Part shown: positions 23,051 to 35,600 of the stretch, one piece after another
Layout of the letters: each line of letters opens with the position of its first letter
Position numbering within the stretch: position 1 is the stretch's first letter
Assembly: GCF_036324505.1 (NCBI RefSeq)
Contig: NC_086354.1
Location: 21,328,707 to 21,392,706 of the forward strand
Origin: Eleginops maclovinus
Lineage: Eukaryota; Chordata; Actinopteri; Perciformes; Eleginopidae
Direction: 5' to 3'
Length of the DNA stretch: 64,000 nt
Translations under genes and position numbers: made by a program
Notes under the pieces: model-generated
What the model saw: the letters and a program-made list of their open reading frames with translations, nothing else
Told to the model about the DNA's origin: nothing
The model's database searches: none

Positions 23051-23866
23051 TCCTCCCTCCTCAGGAAAAATACCAGAAAAAAAAAAGAGGCTGGAGATCA
23101 CAGACTTCCCCCAGATCTTTGTGACTTGTGTTTTCATACAGCAGACATTGCTGAAACTGGCAAATCCAGTTTTTTTTTCTTTACCTGGCTTACCTACCAG
23201 GTGAGGGCGGGTCTGTCTCACCTGGGGATTTGTCATCAGCCTGATGCTGCTTTCAAGTGCTGCTGGGAAACTTCACTTTCCGACTTCCTCAAGGCTAATG
23301 AAAACAGCCAGATCCCCCTGCCGACCGAGGATTACACATTTATTTAAAATAACTTACATTTGAGCAATGTTTGATTGAACATTTCCCTTTTATGCGATAT
23401 ATAATCTACATTACTTGTACTTTACAATATTTTAGTTGTAAGTAGTGACATTGCTGTACTAGAAAAAAAACACAATCTTTTATAAAGTACATTTGGCACA
23501 CACACTTCCAAAAAATGGGTTTCATTGCATCCATTTCTGAAATAAAGCTTTGTGAGTGTTTAACCATGTGCTGAAACGTTCATGCTTTAGTTATAAACTA
23601 TTAAAAGTACCACATAAACCTCTTACACTCAAAATGTTACTTAAAAGTATATAAGTGTAAATAATTAAAATGAGAAAATATCTTGAAAAAAACCCAAATA
23701 ACTATTAATTAATTGGGAAAAGTTAATTGGCTGTAGTTTTACAAAGTTGCAGTTCGATTAGGAAAGAAAATATCTATGGTTTGAAATATACCGCCACATT
23801 TTCATGTCATTATAAAAGGTGTCCAGTAAGCAACATACTCATTCAGTGTGCAGCAGTGGGAAAAGC
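23051..23866. other. Gene B promoter region to tep1 3' end
   Basis: This region lies between the gene B first exon and the tep1 polyadenylation signal. It should contain the gene B promoter, near 23050-23300, but I could not identify a clear TATA or other box. The 23440-23700 part is AT-rich, with 'gttacttaaaagtatataagtg' suggestive of another decayed copy of the GTACTT-type repeat. Confidence 0.35.
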
Positions 23867-23872
23867 TTTATT
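23867..23872 (-). terminator. tep1: Probable tep1 polyadenylation signal
   Basis: AATAAA on the minus strand lies about 600 nt past the tep1 stop codon (24471-24473). It is the clearest signal in the 3' region; no transcript end was available to confirm it. Confidence 0.5.
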
Positions 23873-24470
23873 TACTTAACATGTTTTATTGCACATAATG
23901 TGACCCATCGTCAACACAGCAGTAGCAATTCAGTACAGATAACAGAGCTGTAAAAGCATTAACGGATAAACTGTGTTTACATGTCTGCCGTCGATGCCTC
24001 AGCGGAACACAGTCTCCTGCAGAGTGCAGAGTTTTGGTTTAATCTGCCTTCACAAAAACAACTATGAAACAAGAACAAAGTGCTGATTTGAACATTCAGT
24101 TTATCGTCAAAGAAAACATGTTTTTCAGTCTTTTATACTCCAAACTCTTATTATAACACAAACAAACTATAGTTAATTAATCAAGCATTTGCTACATTTG
24201 CAAGCTTTTCCCATCTAATTTAAAGGCACATGTTAACATATCTTGGCAACTAATATATAGATGCAGATTCCTGTATGTGATATAAATGACCCTAAATCGC
24301 CCTACGTTAAGAAGTGTTCCAATAACTATTTCACCTTTATATATTGCATAATCACCTTCATTAAAGCAAAGAGTAGGCAAAACATTCCCGGCAATCTTTG
24401 GTTAATGCTTTAGTGTTCTAGTAGTTTTCTTAAATGCAGAGCTATATATGTGATATATATATATTGAGTA

Positions 24471-27400
24471 TTATTCCTTCCATGAGAGGATGTAGAGTTT
24501 TCCTTGTCTGTCACCACAAACCAGTTCAGTGGGTTTCTCAGGGTTAATCTCCAAGTGCAGGACAGGACCTCCACACACAAACATACCCACCTGAAGGGAG
24601 AGAGAGAGAGAGAGAGAGAGAGATTAGAGAGGCAGCAGAAAGTGAATACTTATTCGAATACGGTTTAAAATAATTGGATTATATGAATGGTACATTTCTT
24701 TTAATCCTCTGACGTACCTGTGTCTTGGTCTTTCGGTCCCACAGCTTCACTGTCCTGTCATAGGAAGCTGAGATGATGCTGTGGTCGGTGAGTTTCAACA
24801 CACTGATCCTGTCACTGTGGGCCTGGGGATCAACATTTAAAACAAAACAAAGTGAAGCCACAGCCGATTATTTCTGATGTTTGCTTTATCTCCCTGCCTG
24901 GTTGGGTTTTGCCGGAATACACAGCTGGTGGTTATTGGAAATCATGCTTTTTTGTATCTGTAGTTAACTAAGATTTAGATTTATGGCAGTTTTGGGGCCC
25001 TGTGTCTTCCCCTTTCAATGCTGCATCCATAAAATAAAAGGCATGCTCTGGCTTGGGTTTTTGAATGAATGTTTGATTAAACAACAATCTGTATTTGCCA
25101 TTTTGGGCTCAAGGACATTGTGATTGGCATTTGCTTTTACCACACTGAGTCAATGATGATCAATAGTCAAACTATGTTGCAGCCATAGTTGAAAGTAGCT
25201 GCAATAGCTGAAAATGATATGTAAACATTGACATACTCCAACTATAATTTCCTTATTCAAGCAAATGCTGCATTTCTTGTTATGCCTTACAGGTTTCCGT
25301 TTGCTCCATGAGGAATTCTCTGAAATCTGGTTGAACCACATGTTGCCTTTTATGTCCCCACACACGACCAAATCTGAAAAAATATAGAGCACATCACATA
25401 AACCAACATATTTAAAATCTGGCCAGTACAAATATAAAATAGAAAGATGCTTGATGTTAAAGTAGGAGTGAATATATCAGCTGCAGTGCTAACAGTATTT
25501 AAAGTTGATGCAAGTACCTTTGTCCAAAGTTCCAGCTGTGATCAGGCACCCATTCTTCTCCTCTTCTTCGGTGTATAGATTAATTGTCCCGAAAGATGGG
25601 TAAAAAGTATAGTGGGGGCCCATGGTGAACTGAGGAGGGAGAAGACATCAATCAATATTTTCTATAAATCAGAGATTGGCACGAATACATCAAAAAGTGT
25701 ATTTTTAGTGAATCAGAAACGTGGTCATTAAATGTATCAAAATAGAATAAAAAATACAGGCACGAGAAAATGTACTTCAAAATACATGTAATTTAAATCT
25801 TTAAACTTTTAGAATGTTTGACTGTCCGTAACAATACCCCATAAAGAAAGCAAAAATAAAAGTTAAAAAATTGCCATTTGTTGTATGAATATGGGTCTGA
25901 CCTCACCCCCTCTACAGTGAAGGCCACATTGATGCTTCAGACATTTAAAATGACAAGAAGATTGGGCTAAACAGATTCAATTTCTAGGATCTGCGTCTTT
26001 ACAAGCGACCAATTCAACTCATAAAACAGAAACAGTATCATTCAAGCAGTGTGGAAAAAAAGCAACCCACATCCCCTTCCCCTAAATGCTTACAACAACC
26101 TAAAAAAGCCTAGTGTAAACCCTGACTCTGCAGTCCAGGGAACACAAAGAGTGACGGTGAACACATTACTGGAGCCGACATGTCATGTGATGCAGCTGCA
26201 GTTAGCCACAAAGTGTGATCAGGCTTATTGTTGTGGGATTTTTCTACGGCTAAAACCTGGCGGTGAAACGTGTGTTATTTGAGAATCAAATTAAATATCA
26301 TATCCTGTATTTTAAGTATTTAATCATTTCTGGTTTTAACCGAATTTCCCAATTTGGTATCAATAAAGTATAAACTAATCCAATTTAATTTAATTTAATC
26401 TAAATATTCTTCAATTGAACTACAAGCTTTTCTTTTGTTTTTTTTTAAAGGATTGCAGGGTGATGTCTTTAAATTGACCATCACTGGTTTTTAACAAATA
26501 CATCTAAGGGCCACAACAAAACATTCTTATTATAATAAGTTTAATTTAAAGACAGCAGGACAAACTCACAAAGAAGCCGAGTTTGACTCCTCCGTCTTCC
26601 TCGCCCATCAGCCACGTGCTTTTCTCGTCGTTGCGGGTCATACCCAAAATCCGGACAGAGTTTTCCCAACTGTGAAAAGGGGGAAACACATGAAGAGCTT
26701 TAGCTCTGTTTTAATTATTGAGGGATTGAGAAATAAAAAAACTAAATCCCACAAAACCATATCTGAGTAAATGAGCTGAACTGTGTGTATATACATATAC
26801 TGTATGTGGAAGCTGCAAAACAAATCACAATAATATGTATAAAAAGCATTGTGAAGCTATGGGTCATATACATTTCTGTTAATTTAAGAGGCATCAAATA
26901 AAAAGCTCTTTATGTTTCTCATACTGCCTGTGCTGCAGCACCTCTTTTCACCCTCTGTCTGAAACCAGAGCCCAGTCTGCTCTAATTGGTTAGCTGGCCG
27001 GCTCTGTTGTAATTGGTCAACCGCTTAGATATGTCCCGCCCCTTACTCTATCACATATGATGTGATGGAGCGCTAGCGAATAAAAGTGCCTGTGTTACAT
27101 CGTGATGTCATTGTGTTACTGAAGTAAACAAAGGAGTCCAATGTGCAGTCTATAGTGTTACCATGAGATTGAGTGTCTCCACATTTCACTGTCAATCGCG
27201 GTGACATCAAATATTAATCCAGACTCGGACACACCAATCAGTACTGTGCAGTAGAGGAGCCGGACCACCCGGTCTTTCACTGTGTGAGTGGATACCTTCA
27301 CCAGGCTGCAGCAAGAGAAACACAGGGTAGGACAGGTTAGTGTGGAGAACCAAACTCCTAACACCTTTCCTGAGTTATGGTTCAGTCTCTATGGTATTCA

Positions 27401-30400
27401 TTAATTCATTTATATTTTAGCTTCACTGTGCCGAGAGCTGTGTCTGCTTTATTGTTTGTTTTTATTTCGATTTCAGGTTCATAATCACACTTTCATTTAC
27501 GTTGTTTTTCCACTTCTATTCAGGTGTATCTACACAGTCCATTCAAAAAAAAGATCACATGAAAAAAAAGAATAAAAATGAATTGAAATTATAAACAAAC
27601 GCAATTAAATAAATAAATAAGCCAACATATTTAATAAAATAAAACGTTTTGTGATTTTAAAACACATGTGGAAGAAATCCTCCAAATTGCATGAAGCCAA
27701 ACAAAATTAGGTTCAGTGAGTGATTTAAAAGTTCTTCATAGTACGACGAGTACTGTATTTTCACCTTGCAGTGCTGTACTGTTGGTTCCACACCAGCTTC
27801 CACACATCTACAGCCGGCTTTATGTAGCTGACAGCAAACTGTCCGTCAGGCATGAAGCAGATCGCTTTGATGGGGCAGTCTGAAGCCTGATGCATGCAAA
27901 TAGACACACAGTGTGATTAACACAGGCACAAAAATAAACATGAGGTCAGCTTACATCCGTTGTTCTTGTGTATGTGTTCACCTGCTTGTGGCCGACCACA
28001 GTGTTGTGCTGCCATACCTCCAGCAAACCGGATTCATAACCAGCAAAAATTAAATCCCCTTTCTGAGAGAAGCTCACAGCGGAGACTGGACCTCGCTGAC
28101 AGGGAGGACTCTCTGGAGACACAGTTTGGGAGGCATAAGTTATAAATATAACCGTGAAAATGAGCAGTATATGCCTCTTTAACTTGGAAAATTAAGACAG
28201 AATAAAAAGACACGCTGATCTGATTAAGTATTACCTGTTGTCCACGTCCAGCATCTTAATGAGCAGTCTTCGGAAACAGTGAGGAAGTCTGGGTGACCTT
28301 CTTTGGGAACAACTCCACATATTGCACCGCTGTGACCCTGGAATGTGCTGATGTGCTCCACCTGTAATAAAGAGACAACATGTCAGGGAGGACACACAAA
28401 CAACACACAGTATTCACTCCTTCACTATGCTTTAGAACCAGAAGAAAAGATCTAAATATTCGATTCAATTTGGAAACACCCTTTAAACAGTTGCAATTTT
28501 AATTTGACTGACCTGTAGTGGTTTCCAGAGCTGCACTGTGCCGTCATCAGACGCAGTCAAAACAGTCATTTCTTCTGGGTTGACCTCTTTGTTCTCATCT
28601 TAAAAACAAAGCAGGTTACGACTAATGTTGTTGTAGATTAAAATATAAAGAGGGAGAGGTAAATTAATCTATGCATGCACTCATTTTCCAGCAGCCTCAC
28701 CTGTTTTTGGTAGGAGAGAGCAGTGGTGAATTCGTTGCTTGTGTGCAGCAAAGTGGCAGATCTCTGTACCTGTTGCCCAGTTCCACACATGTAGCGCTCC
28801 CTCTGAACAGCCAGCAATCACATACTGGCCCTGCACACAAGAATCCAACAATCCGCCTCAGGGTTAAACCTCGAGGTTTTTAAAAGAGGAGAAGGACACA
28901 TCCTGTATTTTCTGTGAAATGTATAACTGACTCACCAGACAGCAGAGAGATGTGAGAGGATTCTTCCAGGAGATTTCTCTGAGACAAAGGCCCGCCTCCA
29001 GATCCCATAAACAAAGCCTCCCGTCGTTTGAAGTGCTCAACTGAAAAGATATACTGCACTTTATGGAAACTGATTTACAGACCAAGAACTACTAAAAAGA
29101 CACGACAGACATCGAGCCTTCTATCAGAAAGGGGCTGAGAATATATTGAAGGTCCTCTATTAATTAAGTTTAAGATTTAGATCTGTTTTAAATTTAGATG
29201 ATCAAGTCGATCACTAACTTCTGTTGGCAATGAATGCAGTTTCCTTGAATGGAAATGCTCTTCTAAAAACATCCTATTATTTAGCATGTATTGCTTCAAT
29301 ATACTTCATCTCTGTACACGACTCGCAAGTAAAAGCTGTGTATTTGGGGGCAGATGTGTAACTCAGGTTGATTAAATGGAGACTCACCACGCAGACTGGA
29401 GACCAAACACAGCCGGTGATCCAGTCTTTGTGAGAGTGAGGGAGCGACTTAGAGAGGACAGCAGGAGAGGAGCTCACGTCCCACACCATCAGAGCCTGAA
29501 ATAAACGGCAGAGTTATAGTGTCACACTGGCACATGTTTATATTCTGTCAAATGGATTTATATATTTAAGGACAAAATCCTACATTTGATCAAATATGTC
29601 CGGACTCGTTTTTGAAAGGCTAAAGGCCAACAGATACAGATTGAAGGATAAAACATTTAGTGCATTTATAGAAAAGATTAAATCGCTTTTTTCACCAAAT
29701 ATGAATACAACAAATACAATAAATAATAATAATCCTAATGTTAGAAATACTATAATAACATCAGATATGGAAGAAATAAAAAGACAAACCAATGAACGCA
29801 TTTTGAACTATTGGTGCAGGCCTAGTTAAAACTCTTCAGCACAAACACGGTATTTTACCTGATCTTTTCCACCGGAGAGTAGCTGTCCACCATCAGGGCT
29901 GAACGCCAGACAAGTGACGCCTCCAGTGTGGCCCCTCAGCGCCTCATGAGGCTCATAGTCAGACGAGTCGAGGGCCAGATCGCTCAACTTCCACAGAGCA
30001 ATGGGGAAGTTATCTGATGCAAAGGGAAATCCAGAGCGGTAAATACTAAAACAGTTATTTTGCATTTTATTATTCACCCAAAATTGGGATTTTTTTACAC
30101 ATTAGTTAAAGATATAATAAAAAAGTAGACATACATTACAAATAAATACAGTAAATATCAACAGTGGAAAAGATATATCAACAGAGAGGTAATGTGTTGA
30201 CATACCTGAGGATGTAGCCAGGTGAGTGGAGTTCTGTGTGAGTGCCGTGATGCCGCCCATTACACCAAACATTCCCACCATTTCCAGGCCGTCAAGCAGC
30301 CCCACCTCTGAGAGCTTTCTCTTCCAGACCCTCACACGTTTGTCACTTCCTCCCGACAACAGCAGCTCGGGTTGGGTCTGCTCAGCGTTCAGAACGACCC

Positions 30401-32627
30401 ACAGCAGGCAAAGCACCGACACATCGAGAGTCCCCGAGTCCCAGATCTTCTCTCCTACGATTACCATAAAAGAAGGAATGGTTTGTTTGTTCACCAGTTC
30501 AGCAAGTAAGTCATTTATATCGATAATTACTGTTAGTAATAATTCAGTATTTATTTTCCTTCCTTGCACATTTACACACCTGACTCGAGACTGAACAGTT
30601 TGATGCCGTCTCCGTGGTAACCCACAGCAGCAAAGTTTCCGTCAACAGCGACACACAGAGCAGCCGGCTGTGAGGCAGCAGACTTCTTTTTCTTCAGAGG
30701 AGGCTCCTGCTCACACTGAAACACAATTATGAGAAGAAAATGTGTTTTTTTAAAAAAGTCTGTTCGATCACACAGACGATGGCATGAAGTGGTACCCAAG
30801 ACAAATAGGGGAGCTTACTTCATCCCTCTTTAATGCAGCGACCGAACGCCCGAGTCCTCCTGACCAGAGCTGCAGCTGATTTACGGAAGGACAAGAAGAC
30901 ACAGAGGCTATTTATTTTAAAGAGTGACAGTATGCTCCATATCCTATAAAAAGGGACTGCAATATGTCTGTTTTCATATTCAGAAAAATAGCATTTACGT
31001 TTACTCCCCTGATGTCCTAGATATTTTCATGAATTCTAATTTAGGGTTAGGGTTACTATTGTATTGACAACAAAGCTGATGTGTCTTGATCTGCGCCATG
31101 TCTCAAGCCTTTCTTCTGAATGAATTGTAAGCAAAAGAATCTTCATTGTATCGTCACTTGTTTTTGTTTAAATAGAAGTAATTTATTGTTCCGGTCTTCA
31201 GGATGGCCGCCTCACCATGTGATCAGCGCCGGCGCTCAGCAGCAAGCTCCCTTCATCCAGGAAGGTGAGGGCCTCCGCGGCCCCGATGTGAGCCTGGAAA
31301 CATCCCACACAGGTGGAAGTGGGCACTGACCACACCCTGACCTCTCCAGAGATGGAGCCGGAGCAGAGCATGGAGGAGGAGGGGGAGAAGGAGAGACTGC
31401 GCACGGAGCTCTGGTGACCGGACAGAGACTAAGGGAATACAAGAAGAGACATTATCAAAATCAAAACATCTTTTTCTTTTCATATTCAACCATGTCTGCA
31501 GCCCCAACAGAATGCCTGGAGTAGTGAGCATGAAGCTGACTTTAGCTCTCTATACAGATATCTTGATAACTCACTGTTTGAGTTTCATTCTGGAGCCAGT
31601 TCCACACAATCACGTTCCCATTCCAGCAACCAGCAGCCAGCAGGTGACCCTCGGGTTCAAAGGTCACACAGTTGAGAGGGCTGGGGCTGTGCAGGACTGC
31701 TATCTCGTTACCTTTCGTGGCGGACCACACCTGAAACGAAGATAAACATTACTTATCATTTATTTAAGGATAGATAAACATCCTTTAATTAAAATGTCAA
31801 ACTTAAGAATAGGTGAAGTCTTCATTTGATGGATTAGAATATTAAAAAAAGAACAGCTCTAAAGAATCACAGTGAATAAATAAAACAAGGCAATGCAGAA
31901 TTAATGAAGACACAAAACAATAAAGAAGTTGCTGATTGAATGGGATTTATTTTCAGGCTAACTTTGAGCATGAAGTCCAGAGACACGGTTGCGAGGTGCT
32001 TCCTGTCTGCAGTGAGATCACTAGCTGTTATCACATTAGTGTGTCCCTCGATGAGAGCCGTCCTGCAAGAAGAAGAAACATGAGTCTGTACAGTAAGTTT
32101 CATCAGCCTGTGCTCAGAGGCCACCTGAAGATAAACCTTGGCTTTGTTGTATTTTGTAAATGTTACTTTCTAACCCTCTTCTCACCTGCAGCCGTTCCCG
32201 ATGTCCCAAATCTCTATTCGTCCATCAAAGGAGGTCGTAGCAAGACGTCCGTCAAATAAAAAGACGCAGCTGGAGATGCCGTCACAGCTGCTCACCAGCG
32301 ATTTCACTTCCTGTTTCATCCCAGGAAAGGGTTCACATTAGAGGTTTCCATTACATGTTAGAATGAGAAACAAGTATAAGTTTCACTCTGGCTACAGTAT
32401 GTCAGGATAACAGGGAAGAAGAGGTCATGTTTAGGAGACCTCTGATACTAACCTGCTGCCTTTACACACAGTACCTATACTTTAAATGTAGTCAGTTTTT
32501 CTGTACCTGTCCGGTCTGAGTGTTGATGAAATGCAGCATTCCCTTTCCAGTGCCAACCACCATCAGCTCTGCATCCGGACTCACAACCACACAGGTTGGT
32601 TCAGAGGAGAAGGTCGACACCAGCTCA
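24471..32627 (-). CDS. tep1: tep1 WD40-repeat region
   Basis: Twenty-two exons: 32507-32627, 32186-32310, 31963-32062, 31575-31730, 31216-31428, 30819-30875, 30580-30715, 30206-30454, 29859-30013, 29388-29495, 28936-29040, 28701-28830, 28513-28598, 28235-28361, 27982-28112, 27765-27886, 27162-27305, 26570-26669, 25518-25629, 25291-25373, 24718-24822 and 24471-24590. Recognisable WD repeat ends include SFDGRIEIWDIG, GSDKRVRVWKR, TSNDGRLCLWDLE, ASDDGTVQLWKP, YDRTVKLWDRKT and ETHNVIV-like strands ending in WNWLQ. GH dipeptides precede many repeats (EGHTN, RGHTGG, QGHSG). Family knowledge suggests two or more beta-propellers for vault and partner binding. The exon at 26570-26669 and its neighbours are less WD-like, which is usual near the linker between propellers. 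Confidence 0.93.
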
Positions 32628-35600
32628 CTGCGATGAAACACACAGGACCATCAAGATATTATGGAATCAAATACTCAACATACATACAACAAGGGAACAC
32701 TTCTAAAGCACTTTTTCTAACCAGAAAACCTGCTTACCTGGTCTCCTGATGAATCTTACGATCATTGTTCAGCCACTCAACAACCCGGGCTCCTCCTTTT
32801 CCCATCAGGCCTTGTGCCCATGTGTGAGCCGAGCTGTATGAAGGCTCGTTTAGGGCCTGCTGAACGAACAGAGCCGGCCAGGAGGAGAACAGGCAGCCGT
32901 GACGCCGCAGGAAACTCCGGCAGTCTTCCAGACGACCCTCATAGTGCACTGAGAGCACGAAGAAAAACTTGTTAGAACAAGTCATAAATAATACTTGGCA
33001 GGATTTAAGAGTAATGTATTTTAAGCACTTACATGAGGGTGAAGACTTTTGCTTGTTATCTGCAGGAAAGGAAATATTTCACCTATTAAGCATTTTTTGC
33101 TAAGTTACCTTTTATAAAAGGCGAGGTTTGCAGAGTAAACGGGCCCATGCAACTATTCCAGATACATTGCACACAAGTGAAGGATGGAGGGGTGACGCTA
33201 AAGGAAGCTTGGATATCAAAAGGTTTATTATGCAGTATCGTAAAGCATGCTTACCATACAGGCTGTAGGTCTCCAGGAGGTGGTGCATGAGGCCTTGGCG
33301 CACGTTAGCATACAGGAAGTAGTAACTGGAGAGCAGGGAATGAAGCGCCTCCAGCTGGTCACTTTGAATCTGAACAAAGCCAAACAAAAGCCAGTTAAAA
33401 TCTGCAGTAAATATGAGTAACTGTGGACCTCAGGAGGATTTTTGACCTATGACTGATGAACGTTCTTAGTGAATACATATACACTGCTTGTATTTTGTTA
33501 ATTTACGTTATGTGTAGTTAACACTTACCAGGCTGGCAGGCAGGTGCAGGACAGAGTTGGCCTCACAGTGCAGGAAGGTATCTGAGCCCTGAGAGTCGGC
33601 TAGTGCCCACAGACGAGCTGAAAAGAGATACAAGACTGAATAAATACACAGCCTTTAATAATTATACTGTATTAAAACTGACTGTGTGCACCTTACCTGC
33701 CAGGACGAGGTGAGCTTTGGTTTTGTATAAGTCTATTGGGATGAAAAAGTCCTCAAAGGCCTTCCTCACCTCCGGATTGGTCAGAGCCAGCAGGTCGTCA
33801 GTGTCGTGGCAGTGAGATGGACCAATCAGACTGCCGATACAGATTCAAACAGGTTGAACATCCCTTCCTCCTTGAGGATTGTTTTCTAAAGTTTTACCCA
33901 CACCTCAGTGCTTCTCATGAGGATGGGTTATATGCAGTGCTTTCATTTCTCTGTATGTGCAGTGCTGTGAACACGTGTGACGTCAGAACGCTGAATCAAT
34001 TTGAAACCTTCAAATCCATAATCTGTTATATCCTAAAATAAAAAAATTACAGCTAGTCAACTAGTAGAGATTTCTGTTACAGATGATCATTTTTCATTCA
34101 TACCTTTGTAAACTCTGCACTATACAGGTGAAATGTGCCATGGGAACACGTCCTTTGGGCTTCCTAGACAGATGCAGTACTTCCTGCCATGTGACCTTTC
34201 CGTCTCGTGACGATAAGTCGTTGCATGTGTTCAGGACAGAGTACAAGTCTCTCTCCCTCAGGCCTGTTGATGAAGAGGAGACAATGCTGAGGCAACACAT
34301 TACAAAAAAGGGAAAAAATAATATCATTTTCTCTACATATTCATTTACCCAATGAAGTTTAACAATAATGTAAATGATGTGACGACTCATGTTACCTGTG
34401 GGGCTGACAGTCAGAGCAGCCAGGGCCCAGCGGAGGCCCCGTATGCCTCTGTGCTGCGAGCAGAGTCGGTCCAGGCTGTAATGAACCAGCAGGCTCAGAG
34501 ACTGAGGCAAGTGCTGCAGGCCCTCCTTTAACTAAGCACACAGAGATGAAATACTGTATGTTTAAGCAAGTGAGTGAGATGCAGGGTAACATTTCAAGGG
34601 TAAAACAACATCTGCTTGTAGGAAAGACATAATCAGTGGATTAAAATATATACAGTATTCTGCTGAAATATGTCAACAACTAATAGAAAGATAACGGTAC
34701 ATTTAACTACAGATGTTTAATGATCGCAGAACATCAGCTCTGACTTGATGTGTGATATGAAACCTTATCAAAGGAGGCAAAGTTCCTCAGGTCTTCACAG
34801 GCCAGGTGCAGGTAGAGAGGACTCGCTGCTCCCTTCTTCATGATCAGCGTCTGGAGCTGGATGAGCAGACGTAGAATAGTTGTTAAATTAGATTATAGAG
34901 TGTAGGTCCAACTCCTGAGTGTCAATGGCAGCAGCTGCACATAATAAGAACCTGGTTGTTGAAAGCAGAGTCGCTGAGTTTCTTCCCGAAGGAGTCCAGT
35001 CCCTTCCGGACTATCTCCTTGCGGTCGGGCATGGTGAGCTGCCCCAGGGAAAACAGCACTGTGCCTCTTTTCTTGGCCAGGGTTTGTAACAGCGCTGCTT
35101 TGGTTGTGATGCTCACCACCAAACACACACTCTGACAAGAACAAAGAGGAGAGTTTTACTGAAGCAGAAAAACACCCAAAAGACAAAAAAACAAAGCAAC
35201 AAGTGTTTAGTTGAGCATTTAAAAATATGGTGGAGGTATTTTTCGAGCTTCACATTTAGTATCGTCAGTTGTGGATATTAAATCACAACAAAAGAAGGCT
35301 GGATGGGAAGCCTAACTAATGCTGGAGCTGATAGCGTAGATTCAGTAGAGTGTTTTCCCTGAGGTTTCTCTCCATGTAACTGACCTGTGGCAGCTGCTGT
35401 GGGATCCACTCAGAGCTGAGCTGACCGCTGCCATCTTGGACCAGATCCACCCCATCAACGAGCAGGACCAGAGGCTTCTTCTTCTTCATGTCACTCAAAT
35501 TCGATGCAAATTCAGACAGCAAATCTCTGTGATGAAAACATAATTGTAGCTCTCAGTGCCGGACATTGAGACGTACCTGTACACTTTTAGGAACACTTGA

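Noticed and set aside
31041..31055. Telomere-like TTAGGGTTAGGGTTA inside tep1
   Set aside because: Only about two and a half units in an intron. It is tempting because of the host gene, but far too short to mean anything.
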